Of a stretch of 64,000 nucleotides of DNA, positions 33,825-44,434 are shown piece after piece. The stretch comes from Adiantum capillus-veneris (taxonomy: Eukaryota > Streptophyta > Polypodiopsida > Polypodiales > Pteridaceae): positions 61,523,248-61,587,247 of the forward strand of contig CM043944.1 of assembly GCA_014529385.2 (NCBI GenBank), read 5' to 3'. Made by a program: the position numbers and the translations under genes. Positions within the stretch are counted from its first letter, which is position 1; each line of letters opens with the position of its first letter. The notes beneath the pieces were generated by a model, which did not search any database, was not told where the DNA came from, and saw only the letters and a program-made list of their open reading frames with translations.

Positions 33825-33985
33825 TCCAAACTACCCCTCTAATTTGTGGAAATTCCCAAAATACCTCCATTAAACTCATGGATTCCCAAAATGCCCAACA
33901 AATTTTCCAAAATACGCCTGGTTGGTTGTGTGATTAAATATCTCCAAACATTTAAAAATTAGTGGCTTTTCAATAGAGACTGGTA
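33825..33985. repeat. dispersed repeat with CCAAAATACC motif, copy 2
   Basis: Blocks match copy 1 at 30885-31075 in the same order: repeated TTCCCAAAATACC units, then a TGTGATTAAATAT block, then GGCTTTTCAATAGA. Confidence 0.65.
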
Positions 33986-34029
33986 AAACTAGAATTTTGG
34001 TTGGTTATCTATGCTTTGGAGATGATTTG

Positions 34030-34250
34030 CTTCATTGTTTTGCCTTTTGTGAAATGCCGATCGAGGGCAAGGGGAAAAGGAGGAATTTCGTGTCGTTTTC
34101 AATTTTGAAATGCCAAGGGGAAAAGGACGAATTCCGTCTCAAAATAGAGAAAAATAATGTGAGAGATCAAAACCTGATTTACTAAAATTTCCTCTTGGTA
34201 AATTCAAGGAAAGAAATTTTGTATGTTTTGAAAAAAATATGTTTTTTTGG
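34030..34250. repeat. dispersed repeat D, copy 1
   Basis: Shares GTCGTTTTCAATTT, CAAAATAGAGAAAAATA and AAATTTCCTCTTGG(T/C)AAATTC blocks, in order, with the tandem copies at 36389-36850. Confidence 0.65.
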
Positions 34251-34292
34251 AACGCTACATGGGCCCAGGAGAAAAACGTAAGAGAAGGCATG

Positions 34293-34299
<7 letters not shown>

Positions 34300-34337
<38 letters not shown>
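34300..34337. repeat. (AG)n microsatellite
   Basis: Perfect AG run. Confidence 0.95.
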
Positions 34338-34338
<1 letters not shown>

Positions 34339-34339
34339 G

Positions 34340-35245
34340 TGCTGTATGTTAAGAGGAGGGCAGGGAGAGAGATATCGTCGAGATCGGCAGGCGGCAGCAC
34401 AGGGCCATGTGTGTGTGTGCGCGCGCGCTACAGGTGGACGCAATCTGCTATTGATGGTGGTCGATGGGAAGGAACAAGATCGTAGGGCAGGGAGCTGAAG
34501 GGTCGCACGCCAGTGCTGTTCCCCAGCCTGAGGATGCAAACGTGATGGCGGAGATAGAGATAGAGAGGTAGCGAAGGTGAATTACAGGAGAGCGCAACTG
34601 CGGGAGACTTTGGTGAGAGCATAATATGCAGAGGGAGAGAAAGTGCCATCAAGCATTAGAGCGTGATCAGAGAGAGCTCTGAAAGTTTCTTTTTTGATGC
34701 AATGTAATTGTGCGAGTCAGAGCCATGTACAGAGGGCGGACATGCAGCCGAAGGATTGAAGAGAGTCTCTGCACGACTATGGTGATCAAAGAGCAACAGG
34801 GACGCAGGGTTGCAGACGAAGGGAACAAGAGTCTCGTCGCAGTGCATTGCGAGCAAGAACCATGCGGGCAACACCGGCGGGGTTTGGGGGGGGGGGGGGG
34901 ACGACTTTGCAAACAAGACACAGGAGAGAGCTAGAGCTCCGAAGGTGGACATAAACACACACAAGAACGAAGCTTCATCCCAATTTGCTTTAAGTTAAAA
35001 GATTCAAAACGAATCGAATCTGGATAATTAACTAATGAAGTCATGAGTAAGCAGCCAAAACGACTTTTTCACAAATGCATTAATTAGTTTGGGGAGGGGG
35101 AAGAAAGGAAAAGGAAAGGGTGGGGGAAAAAAAGAGAAAGGAGAGAGGGGAGCGGGGGTAGGGTAGGTTTTGGGGTGGGGGGTGGGGGTTTGGGTGTATC
35201 CTTTTTTTTTTAATGGTTCAAAGGGAGCTCAAGGACCAATGTAGG
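34340..35245. other. unassigned stretch with G-runs
   Basis: GC-rich first half with a GT/GC alternation near 34410-34428 and a G14 run at about 34886-34899; purine-rich second half. No supportable gene. Confidence 0.4.
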
Positions 35246-35251
35246 CATATA

Positions 35252-35308
35252 TAGCCTAGTGGTTTACGTTGAGTTTCATACTATGTAGGTGTGATGAGTT
35301 CAAGTGCT
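35252..35308 (+). repeat. tRNA-like head of a SINE candidate
   Basis: TAGCCTAGTGGTTTA (35252-35266) matches a pol III A box well. GAGTTCAAGTGCT (35296-35308) resembles a B box at tRNA-like spacing. It resembles plant tRNA-derived SINEs such as Au in these boxes. The body and tail are not delimited. Confidence 0.5.
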
Positions 35309-35852
35309 ACTCATTAATATTGGTTTTAAGTGGTGACCTCCATGGACATGCTAATTGGAGATTCCAATGCTAAAGGATCTTGGAGAGATTCTATCTAATG
35401 AATAGACCCAAGCATCCACTATTTTTGCAACCAATATCTTTAACCAGAATCTAGCAAGATAACCTTGGGTTCATGAAAGGAAAATGCCTTTGGCTTGGAG
35501 TGGGAAAAGTGGGATGGTGTTATTGAATGCCAGGTGCAACAATGAGAGAAAGATAAGAGAGAGATATTTTTTTGCATTAAGATAGGAAGCTTTTGCATGT
35601 CATTGGTCCATCCATGTTCCCTCAGCTTGTTGTTCCATCTACCTAGCCTCCTGCATCTTCGTCCTTGTGCGACTTCTTCCATCTACTTGTTTCGTGTGAC
35701 TTGCTCCATATTTTATGTATCTCACAAGGCTCTCTCTCTTTCCGTGCAGGCACACGATGTCTCGGTTATATTAAACCAAATCAACAAAGATGCCTTGCAT
35801 GGTTTGTGAAAAAGGAAAAAATGCAGACCAAAGCAGGCTGCAGGGCAGCACG

Positions 35853-35854
<2 letters not shown>

Positions 35855-35891
<37 letters not shown>
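35855..35891. repeat. (GA)n microsatellite
   Basis: Perfect GA run inside a GC-rich stretch without a recognised gene (35309-36388). Confidence 0.95.
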
Positions 35892-35895
<4 letters not shown>

Positions 35896-36232
35896 CCTGC
35901 ACTGAGAGTCAACGGTGGCGGTCATCAGCATCGAGACGGTGTATGCAGGTTGGCTAGGGAGGGCTGCCATCACCTGAAGGGCGGAGCAGGCAGCGTGTCG
36001 ACCAGAGAGAGGCAGTTTTTTGTCTCATTCGTCTGTAGGGCAGTCCTCGATTGAAGTCGGGCCGTGCATGTCTGCAGGGAAGATCAGCGATTCAGCATGG
36101 CTCCCTTTGAAGACCTTGTCTAGGGCAGTCCCCCGGGTCATTTCCATGTCTCAAGAGGTAGAGCCACTTGTGTGTCAGTGTGACGACGAGTAGATTTTTT
36201 GCATGGGGACAAAGAGAGACTGCAGGCCTGGT

Positions 36233-36236
<4 letters not shown>

Positions 36237-36275
<39 letters not shown>
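36237..36275. repeat. (AG)n microsatellite
   Basis: Perfect AG run. Confidence 0.95.
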
Positions 36276-36279
<4 letters not shown>

Positions 36280-36388
36280 TTGCTACGCCGCCATTGGCAA
36301 GACGATGGGGGAGAGATAGAGATGGGGGAGAGATAGAGCCTCTCGACTTGTATGCTTGAGAAAATGATAGATAGGAGGAAGAAAACAG

Positions 36389-36850
36389 TGTTCCGGAAAA
36401 ATGTGTGTCAACTTAATATCGTGCCGTTTTCAATTTCGAAAATGCCGGTTGAGAGCAAGGGGGAAAGGAGAAATTCCACCCAAAATAGAGAAAAATAGTG
36501 TAAAAACCCAAAAAATAGCCTAATTTTTAAAAATTTCCTCTTGGCAAATTCAAGGAACGGAAGTTTGTATGTTTGGAAAAATGATTTTTCCTGAACACTC
36601 GGTGAAATAAAAAGCACATGACACAAATACAATGTTCGGGAAAAATGTGTCTCAACTTAATATCGTGCCGTTTTCAATTTCAAAAATGCCGGTTGAGGGC
36701 GAGGGGAAAAGTAGATATTCCGCCCCAAAAGAGAGAAAAATAGTGTAAAAATCCAAAAAAATAACCTAATTCTCTAAAATTTCCTCTTGGCAAATTCAAG
36801 GAAAGGCATCTTGCATGGTTGGAAAAATGATTTCTCCCGAACACTGCGCA
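36389..36850. repeat. dispersed repeat D, copies 2 and 3 in tandem (245 bp period)
   Basis: Unit 36389-36633 and unit 36634-36850 both begin with a TTC(C/G)GGAAAAATGTGT block, continue AACTTAATATCGTGCCGTTT, and end with CTCTTGGCAAATTCAAGGAA and a GAAAAATGATTT block. Confidence 0.85.
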
Positions 36851-38220
36851 AACAGGATGGAAAGGGAGGGAGACAGAGCTCCTTTGTGTCAGGTCTTGAA
36901 AGCGTAGTGCGAGAGAGAGGTGGCTTGTGTGACGATGAAGCTGAAGAGAGAGACACAGGTGGTTTGTGTGAAGGGGAAGAGAGAGAGAGAGAGCTACCGT
37001 ATTTGAGGATCTGCCAGCTCTCCATAGGAGCAACGATGGCGATAGGCAAGGGCTCTAAAGAGGGGTTGATGGCGAGCATGCGGGCTGGCGGGAAGTGGGA
37101 CTCTGAGGGAGAGCCTCGCGGGGAAAAGAACATGGGCATGCGTGAACAATAGCTACGAGCATTTTTCCTTTCAATTTTTGCAGATTCACTGGAATCTCCA
37201 TGCAAAGTTAATGAACTTTTTGGAAAGTACACCACATACGTATTATGCTATAATATATATCTCCACTCTATGTTGTGGGTATGTCTCTAATAACATAAGG
37301 CAAAGTGACTCCAAATTTCACTTTGAAAGCTTACAATGGTTATTTTTCTCTCTCTCAAACTTTGGAGGATTGGCATAGACAACTAAAGTCCACATCCAAC
37401 TTGGGAGTAGTAAGAGTATGGGTTTATTTATTTAAAGGGAATCTTTGGTAGATCCTTTGAGGCGTACAAAAAGGTAAGGGAAAAGGCACCCAAGACGCTT
37501 TTCAATGTGGTGGTAAGAGGGCTCTCCTAGTAGGTATGCTAGATTTTTACCAAGTGCTTAATTAAGGGGAATCCAGGGCTACTAAAGAAGGATTGTTTAA
37601 TCTTGAAAATTTGATTAGCCTTGTAGTAGATGTGTTGTATAAAATTGTGAAACTTGTTGCCGCACTCAGAGAGGTTAGATATTGAAGTCAACGAGTTGCT
37701 AATCATGTTGCTTTCTCACTCCCTTTGATGAGAAAGAATGTCTTCTTTCATACAAAATATTTGAGCTTTGGGAATTGTCATGCAAGTCAGGTTCATCACT
37801 TCGGATATTGCAACTTATCGGGATTACAAAGAAGAAACTCTCGAGGTTTTTCTCTATCGATTGGTCTCTAATAGACCTTCGTAGGGCTACTCGATGCGGC
37901 GTCTTTATATTTTGACCAAAACAAATCTTGAACTTGTTGAAAATTGGATAGCCCAAGATAAGAATCTACAATGGTAATTTTTTTTCTTCATCATTTGATG
38001 ATGACTATGGCATATGCAGGTTTGTGGTCATAATCATGAAGAAAATCCAACAAGGGAGATGAGACAAAGTCCAACTATCTAGAAGTCCCAAAAGTCACAA
38101 CGGAGGTAATCAAGAGTCTTAATGAGTCAATTAAGAATTTGACCATTCATTTTGCATAGGATGTAAGACAAGAGGGCCACACCGATGCCCAATGATCAGA
38201 TGAGAGCCTAGACCTAGGCC
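36851..38220. other. unassigned stretch, may include decayed gag of Gypsy-D
   Basis: No frame over about 150 codons with a motif. The right part leads into the zinc-knuckle remnant of Gypsy-D, so an old gag may lie here, but no gag motif could be aligned by eye. Confidence 0.35.
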
Positions 38221-40130
38221 CATGCTAGAGTATTGCAATTGCAAAGAAAGTGAACATGGTATGAACATTTGTTCTCATTGAAGAGGTGAGCCAAGAAGAC
38301 CAAACCTAAACTATCTTCTGATCGATGATGAATGCGAGCAACCTTCCATGACAACCACTTTTTCTATGATGAAGGAACACACACGACCAATGGTTGAAGT
38401 AGGACCACCCCCACCTACCAATAGTGGGGGAGAGACTATTCCATCTCTACCAGACCCTAGTGTGTATATAGTAGAGGTAAGTAATGCATCACAAAGGAAT
38501 GGGAACATCAAAGAAGAAAATTAGATAAGACAAAATGTTGGTAAATAAAAATTTCAAGAGGATCAACGATAGAGTAACTAAGAAGGGTAAGAAACAAAGA
38601 TTTAAAGTGAGGAGGAGAATGTGGATCAATCTCCAAGACACTCCAATGAGTCATGGAACGGATCCACACAAGCTGATTGAAGATATAGAAGGTAAGGGGG
38701 GTTTCAAAATTTGATGGACTCAAATATTAGCACTCTGTCCACGAGCGAGGAAAGAGCTTGCACGAGAAATAATCACAAGGGTGAAAGGGATTTTTGATGA
38801 AGGTGTTCAAATCAGTTCATGAGAGAGAATCTAATGAAAAAATTGGAATGAAGATCCAAGAGGCAATGGATTAAGGTAAAACTGGAAGATGATAGCAAAG
38901 CACATTGCTTGGAGCTTATTAAATCCATGGGGCTAGAGGTCTCTGCATTAAAAAAACATGTTAATTTCTTTGTGATGTTTGCCACGGGGAGTGGATATCC
39001 CATGATTCTTGGTCAGTCTTGCATAATAAAAATGGAAGCCTTGCAGGATTGGGTAGCATGGAGACTCATATGAAAAAATGACAACCATAGAAGGATTTTC
39101 TACAACATGAACAAGCCGCAAAGAATATCTATAGGGAGAGTTGACACAACTAAGACTCAAGAGGAGCTCACAACCACAACCTCAAAGGAAGATGATAGTG
39201 ACCTCACCATTGAAGAAGTTTCCTCTATAGAAAGGGATGGGTATCAAGCTCAAGCCTCCCAATTAGATGATAGAAGAGGTGCAGTCACAAGAGAAACCAC
39301 AAGGACATACTGAGAAGATGATAGAGGGTATTGAAAGCATTCACACAAGATGAAAGAGTGGAGTACAAACAAACGTCAAAGAATACATTGATGTAAGAGG
39401 ATTTGATGCTATCCAAACCAACATCAAATTGAGATAAGGCCAGGGAATCAACCTCGAGAAAAACATCTATGAGGGTTGGGTGTTGTAAATAAGGAGGCAA
39501 GTTTGAAAGGGATAAGAAAGTGACTATTTATTGGTTTCATCTACCTAGTGGGGACAGTTCATAGTGGGTATCCCTAGTGGAGAATGTCAAGTGGTCCAGG
39601 TGTCTATGGATAGTCAACCTCGAGAAAAACATCTATGAGGGTTGGGTGTTGTAAGTAAGGAGGCAAGTTTGAAAGGGATAAGAAAGTGACTATTTAATGG
39701 TTTCATCTACCTAGTGGGGACAGTTCATAGTGGGTATCCCTAGTGGAGAATGGCAGGTGTCTATGGATAGTCAGCTCCTTAATGAAGCAACTAAGAGGGA
39801 CCAATTTCCTCTTCGTTTCCAAGATGAGATTCTAAATGAGGTAGAATAACAAAAAAGTACATTTTTTGTGATGGTTACGTGGGCTATTTCCAAATACGCA
39901 TTACAAAGGAAGATTAAAAGAAGACCACATTCATTACACCATGGGTGTCCTTTGCATTTTGAGTCATGCCTTTTGGTCTACCTCCTAATGCAATAGCCAC
40001 TTTTCAATGGTTCATGAATTCTGTGTTGCAAGCTTTCTTTGAGAAATCAATAAAAGTGTTCATTGATGACTTTTGTATCTATAGACAAAGATCTTTACAT
40101 GTGTAAAAGGTAGAATAATGATTGTATCTC
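38221..40130 (+). pseudogene. Gypsy-D: heavily decayed relative of Gypsy-F (gag knuckle, protease, RT pieces)
   Basis: Three collinear plus-strand pieces match Gypsy-F proteins. First, a damaged CCHC knuckle (YCNCKESEHGMNIC, near 38230-38275). Second, a protease C-terminal part (FVMFATGSGYPMILGQ, near 38970) followed by an acidic linker (KEDDSDLTIEEVSS). Third, an RT core (FCDGYVGYFQIRI, VMPFGLPPNAIATFQ, KVFIDDFCIY, 39845-40085). In Gypsy-F the same order occurs: CYNC...HGMYYC, FVMPTKGEGYPLILG, ICDGYSGYFQIRI, VFIDDFCIYS. Stops and frame changes are everywhere, and a 166 bp tandem duplication lies between protease and RT. The RT ends abruptly near 40130. Confidence 0.8.
39448..39773. repeat. 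tandem duplication, 166 bp period
   Basis: Units 39448-39613 and 39614-39773 both contain AACCTCGAGAAAAACATCTA, then TTTGAAAGGGATAAG, then AGTGGGTATCCCTAG, with few differences. They lie within Gypsy-D. Confidence 0.9.
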
Positions 40131-40198
40131 CTAAATAACCTTGTGTCAAAGTCGACGATGTTGAAGCATAGAGACCAAGGAGAGTGAGCACGATAGAG

Positions 40199-40201
<3 letters not shown>

Positions 40202-40239
<38 letters not shown>
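40202..40239. repeat. (GA)n microsatellite
   Basis: Perfect GA run. Confidence 0.95.
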
Positions 40240-40240
<1 letters not shown>

Positions 40241-40942
40241 ACATTTAATGGTCTAGTAATTTGTGTGTATCAAAAAATAACATAGACATAGTGAGCATTT
40301 TATTTAGAATAGTTTCCTAATGAGCATAGCAAGAGTGCTTGGATGGAGAGAGGAACAAAAGTATAACACCTAGTTAGATAGGCATGAACAATACTTCAAA
40401 AAGAGAGAGAAATTAAGCTATTGACAATAGTTGAGGACCAGATTTACATGGAGCCGGTTCCCCCTCCATAAGGCTATGTATTATAGGTTTTCGCATCAAG
40501 GGAGAAATTTTTACAATACAATACTTTGTGTTCCTTCAACAACTCAGTGCTAGTGCAATGAAGATGGAAGCTTCAAGCACCAAGCTTACACTTGAAAAAC
40601 ACAACATCAATTCTCTCATGGTTTTAGACCCAAGACCTCACACACCTTCGAAGATGGTGAGAGCTAGCGGGGTATGAGAGTAGATTGAGAGAAAGAAGGA
40701 GTATTCTTACGAGAAAGAAGTATTTCTCCTCACATAATCACTCTTAATAGCTTAGCATAGCTTAGTAATTAGCATAGTAGAGGAGATGAGCATGCATTGG
40801 AGCTTGACTCTTGGTTGGATTTGCATCACAAAGCCGAGAGTTGTTGGTATAGGCCTCCCTTCTCACAAGCTTGGAGTAGATGATGAGCTTTCCATTAAAC
40901 CTTGAGAAGGAGATAGTCTTCTTTTCTTCACACATGAGTTTT
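40240..40942. other. unassigned stretch, possibly outer part of an LTR
   Basis: No gene. It precedes the LTR-like repeat copy at 40943 and could belong to the same element. Confidence 0.35.
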
Positions 40943-41792
40943 TGTGAGAGTGTGTGCAATAAACTTGCAAAAATCAGCTCCCTGATCTCTCTCTTGGTCG
41001 ACCCCTCTTGCTATTTCCTCTTGCTGGCCCCTCATTGGCTCATGCCAAGCTTAGCCAATAGGAATGAAGAGGTCAAATGAAGAGCCTTGTGACAAGTGTC
41101 CCTCTTTTCCCTTTAGTGAGAGATTAAGGTAATTAAATAATTCAATTCAACTCTCATTGGACCTTTTAGTCTTCTGGCCAAATAAGAATCAGACAAGCCA
41201 TTAGGTTGTTGAATGCTCATTGGACCCCTTGGTAGACTGTCCAATAGTCTTCTAGGGAGCTTAATTTTCATTGGTTCTCTCATCAAGTGTTTTTAAATTA
41301 ATGAGACTAAATTTACTCTAGCCTAATTCTCATTGGTCCACCTCTATGTCCATCCAATAGAATTTGAATGCACTTTGGAGGCAATTGGACATGTGTCCAC
41401 TATGCCCTTTGTGTAAAGGGAGCTTGGAAGAGTGTGTGTGTGTGTGTTTCTCTCTCATCCCCTACAAAAATGGCATGCCCCATCCTTGATAGGGATGTGG
41501 GAAGACTTTTGAGTCTTCCGACAAGCATCCAAATTTTCCTAAGGCTTGACCATTGAACATTTCATTTAATTTTGGAACCTAAGCTTTTTAGAAGTCTTAG
41601 TGGGCTGAACCTTAGGGTCTTTGAATCCCCTTGATGCACATTTCTCATTTGTAGATGTTCCCTCTTTGGACCCATACTGAGACCGGTCTGCTAGCCTTAC
41701 CAATATTCTAAAATTTTCTCCCCTAGTACTTCCCCATATTAAATGATCAGTTTAACATGAGAAAATTATTTAGGAGAACTAGATATTAGTTA

Positions 41793-41796
<4 letters not shown>
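40943..41796. mobile_element. LTR-like dispersed repeat, copy 1
   Basis: About 850 bp aligned with 43536-44434 in the same orientation, sharing CTCTCTTGGTCGACCCCTCT, several ATTGG boxes, CCCTTTGTGTAAAGGGAGC, and the end block ATTAAATGATCAGTTTAACA. Continues into a GA microsatellite and further unmatched sequence. No coding. It is probably part of a long LTR of an unidentified element. Confidence 0.6.

Positions 41797-41837
<41 letters not shown>
41797..41837. repeat. (GA)n microsatellite
   Basis: Perfect GA run starting exactly where similarity between the two LTR-like copies ends. Confidence 0.95.
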
Positions 41838-41839
<2 letters not shown>

Positions 41840-42744
41840 TCTCCTGAACCAATCAATCTTGGCAATGAATAACTAAAATGTGTATACAATGGAGGCAAGG
41901 GGTTTCTTATATAGCAACCTCAGTAAATTGCTCTACCCAAAATTTGACAAATAAGTAAACCAAATACCTAAAAGCCAAAATAAATAATGGGTTCACATTG
42001 GCTAGCTCACTTGAGATGCCAAGTGGGCATCAATAGTGAGACCAAGACAATGAAGAAACTACCATGTACACCCCAATAGAAGGCCTTGGACTACTAGATA
42101 CACCTCCAATTTGCTACCCTCAACTTTGTACAGAATGCCATTTTGAGAATCAATTTCCTTTGTAGAAAATTTGAACTGAAGACCACACTACGTCCAAGAA
42201 TCCCTATTCCTGAACTGTGAAAACATCACGTCCAAAAATATTAATACTCCAAGAATGAATTGTGGAACACATCCTGTCCATGATCTAATCAACAACAATG
42301 GATTGGTGCACTCATCCATAGTGTTTTAGTGTAAGGATGTAAGGACATGGGTCCTACGGGCAAGGCCCCCGGCATGGGCGGACAATGTGTACACTAGGGG
42401 GAGGCTATAAGATAGCACGATTGGGTGGAGACTAGAACACGTATTACCACCGCCCTTACACTGGTACCCGAGCTATTTTTGCGAAAGGGAAAAAGCGGGT
42501 TGGATGTGCATACGACGTGTTGCTTCTCTCCCACGATCTGCAGACAACGACGTCTCCACTGTGCAGCAAAAAGAAAGCAAACACAATTTTTTGTGCGCAA
42601 CGCGCGAAGATAGACAGGGACTGCGGCCGCCCCATCTACGCTCTCTACAACGGGCAACCAAGGCAAACTCGACTGGCAACTCTACGGCTTTTGTTGGCAC
42701 CATTGGCTGCACGCGTAGGAAGGCCCGTTTAACCCTTGCATGAA
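41838..42744. other. unassigned stretch; GC-rich right half may be SINE body
   Basis: AT-rich to about 42340, then GC-rich with competing short frames on both strands and no protein motif. Confidence 0.35.
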
Positions 42745-42806
42745 GGGGGGTTGAACCCACCCCATAAGGGTAAGAGGCCAATACTTTATCATCAAGCTAT
42801 TGACCA
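42745..42806 (-). repeat. tRNA-like head of a SINE candidate (minus strand)
   Basis: The minus strand reads TAGCTTGATGATAAAG (A-box-like) and then GGGTTCAACCC, which fits the B-box consensus (plus 42748-42758). The GC-rich sequence to the left (about 42360-42744) would be the body. Confidence 0.55.
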
Positions 42807-43182
42807 TTTTTGTGAATAACTAAGAAAGATAGCATACTTGTGTTGAAAAGAATGCTACAAGGAAAGGGAAAGCTTCAACCTTCAAGGAGGTAATTTCACC
42901 CCTTTCTTTTCACTTCTTGGAGGAAGACAAGTTTTCTTCCAAAAAAAATTTTTCCTTAAGGAGGTAGCTTCAATGTGAATAAAAGCCTTTACGAAAACGA
43001 CAAGTTTTTGTGAAGAATCAACAAAGGTGTTCTTACAATGAACGACACATGAAGAGCTACAATTTTTGCAAGATAAGGTTCGCATGCAACACAAATCGCG
43101 AAGCATAGAAAACACAAAGACTTCAATTTCACAAGGTACAAGTTGATCTTTTTCTCTCTCTTTACATTATTGTGTGTTTACC

Positions 43183-43431
43183 ATGGCCAGTGAGGATATC
43201 CCATCTACACACACTTTTGATTTTGAGCAAGTAGATCAAAATCAGGGCACCACGGGTGCTGCTGATACTAATATGTATGACGGTGATGATCTAGGAGATC
43301 ATGGCCTTGTAGATATGGCTGCTTTCAAGACTTTGGAAAATTGCCAAAGCGTACATGAACGCAACCTCTCTGCACTCAATGCAAATGTTACAAATCTTAC
43401 CGAGCTACTTGTGAAATATATGAATTCATAG
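43183..43431 (+). pseudogene. Gypsy-E gag N-terminal remnant
   Basis: An 82-codon frame from an ATG with an acidic, Gln/Asn-rich start and a helical segment (AAFKTLENCQSVHERNLSALNANVTNL). It continues past a TAG as Gln/Gly/Ser-rich sequence. Position and composition fit the start of a gag in front of the Gypsy-E pol downstream, but there is no zinc knuckle. The rest of gag is missing: an LTR-like segment begins at about 43536. It could be unrelated. Confidence 0.4.
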
Positions 43432-43535
43432 ACGGCTCAAGGAGCCACAAGTGGCACAATTCAAGGGAACCAAGCTTCTATGACTCAAGGAGTTTCGCGG
43501 GGAAGAGCGTGATTGCAACAAGGATGCTGTCAATA

Positions 43536-44434
43536 CGTGAGACTGTGCGTGTGATAATGCCTTGCCAAAATCAGTCCCCTCTCTCTCTTGGTCGACCCCT
43601 CTTGCGTTTTACTCATGTTGGCATCCCATTGGTAATTGAGAATGATAAGCCAATGATAATTGAGAAGCATACGTGATAGCCTTGTGACATGTGTCCCCCT
43701 TTCCCCTTTTGTGAGATCTTTAGGTATTTAATTAATGCATTTAAACTCTCATTGGGCCTCTTTGTCTACTGGCCAATAGGAATCAGGCAAGCCATTAGTT
43801 TGTTGAATGCTCATTGGACCCCTTGGGAGACTGTCCAACAGTCTTCTAGAGAGCTTAATTTCTATTGGTTCTTTTATCAAGTGTTTTAAAATGAATTAAA
43901 CTAAATGTACTCTAGCCTAATTCTCATTGGTTCACCTCTACGGCCATCTAATAGGATTTGAATGCACCTTGGGGGCAACTAGGCTAGGGAGTTGACATGT
44001 GTCCCCTATTCCCTTTGCGTAAAGGGAGCCTGCTAGAGAGAGAGTGTATGTGTGTGTTTCTCTCTCATCCCCTACTAGAAGGGATCTCCCCCTCCTATCT
44101 AGGGATATGTGAAGACTTTTTGGTCTTCACATAAGAATTCAATGTTACCTAGAGTCTGACCATTGGATCTAACCTTTGAATTTGAAACCTTAGAATTTTG
44201 GAAGTCTTAATGGGCTGAACCTTAGGGTCTTTGAAGCCCATTGTTTGCACATTGCTCTTTTGCAGATGCCCCCCCCCCTTTGGATCCCTATTTTCCCTCC
44301 TTTGGATCCCTATTGTGACCGGTCTGCCAGCTTAACCAAAATTATAGCTTTTTCTCCCCTGGTACTTCCCCATATTAAATGATCAGTTTAACATGAGAAA
44401 ATCATTTAGGAGAATTAGATATTAGCTATTATGA
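43536..44434. mobile_element. LTR-like dispersed repeat, copy 2, inside Gypsy-E
   Basis: Aligned with 40943-41796. It sits between the gag remnant and a protease segment that starts mid-domain at about 44434, so it was inserted into, or recombined with, Gypsy-E. Clear TG/CA ends and a target duplication were not identified. Confidence 0.6.

Noticed and set aside
21883-42806. Functional tRNA genes at the A-box/B-box sites
   Set aside because: I could not form acceptor and anticodon stems at these places; the boxes fit SINE heads better.
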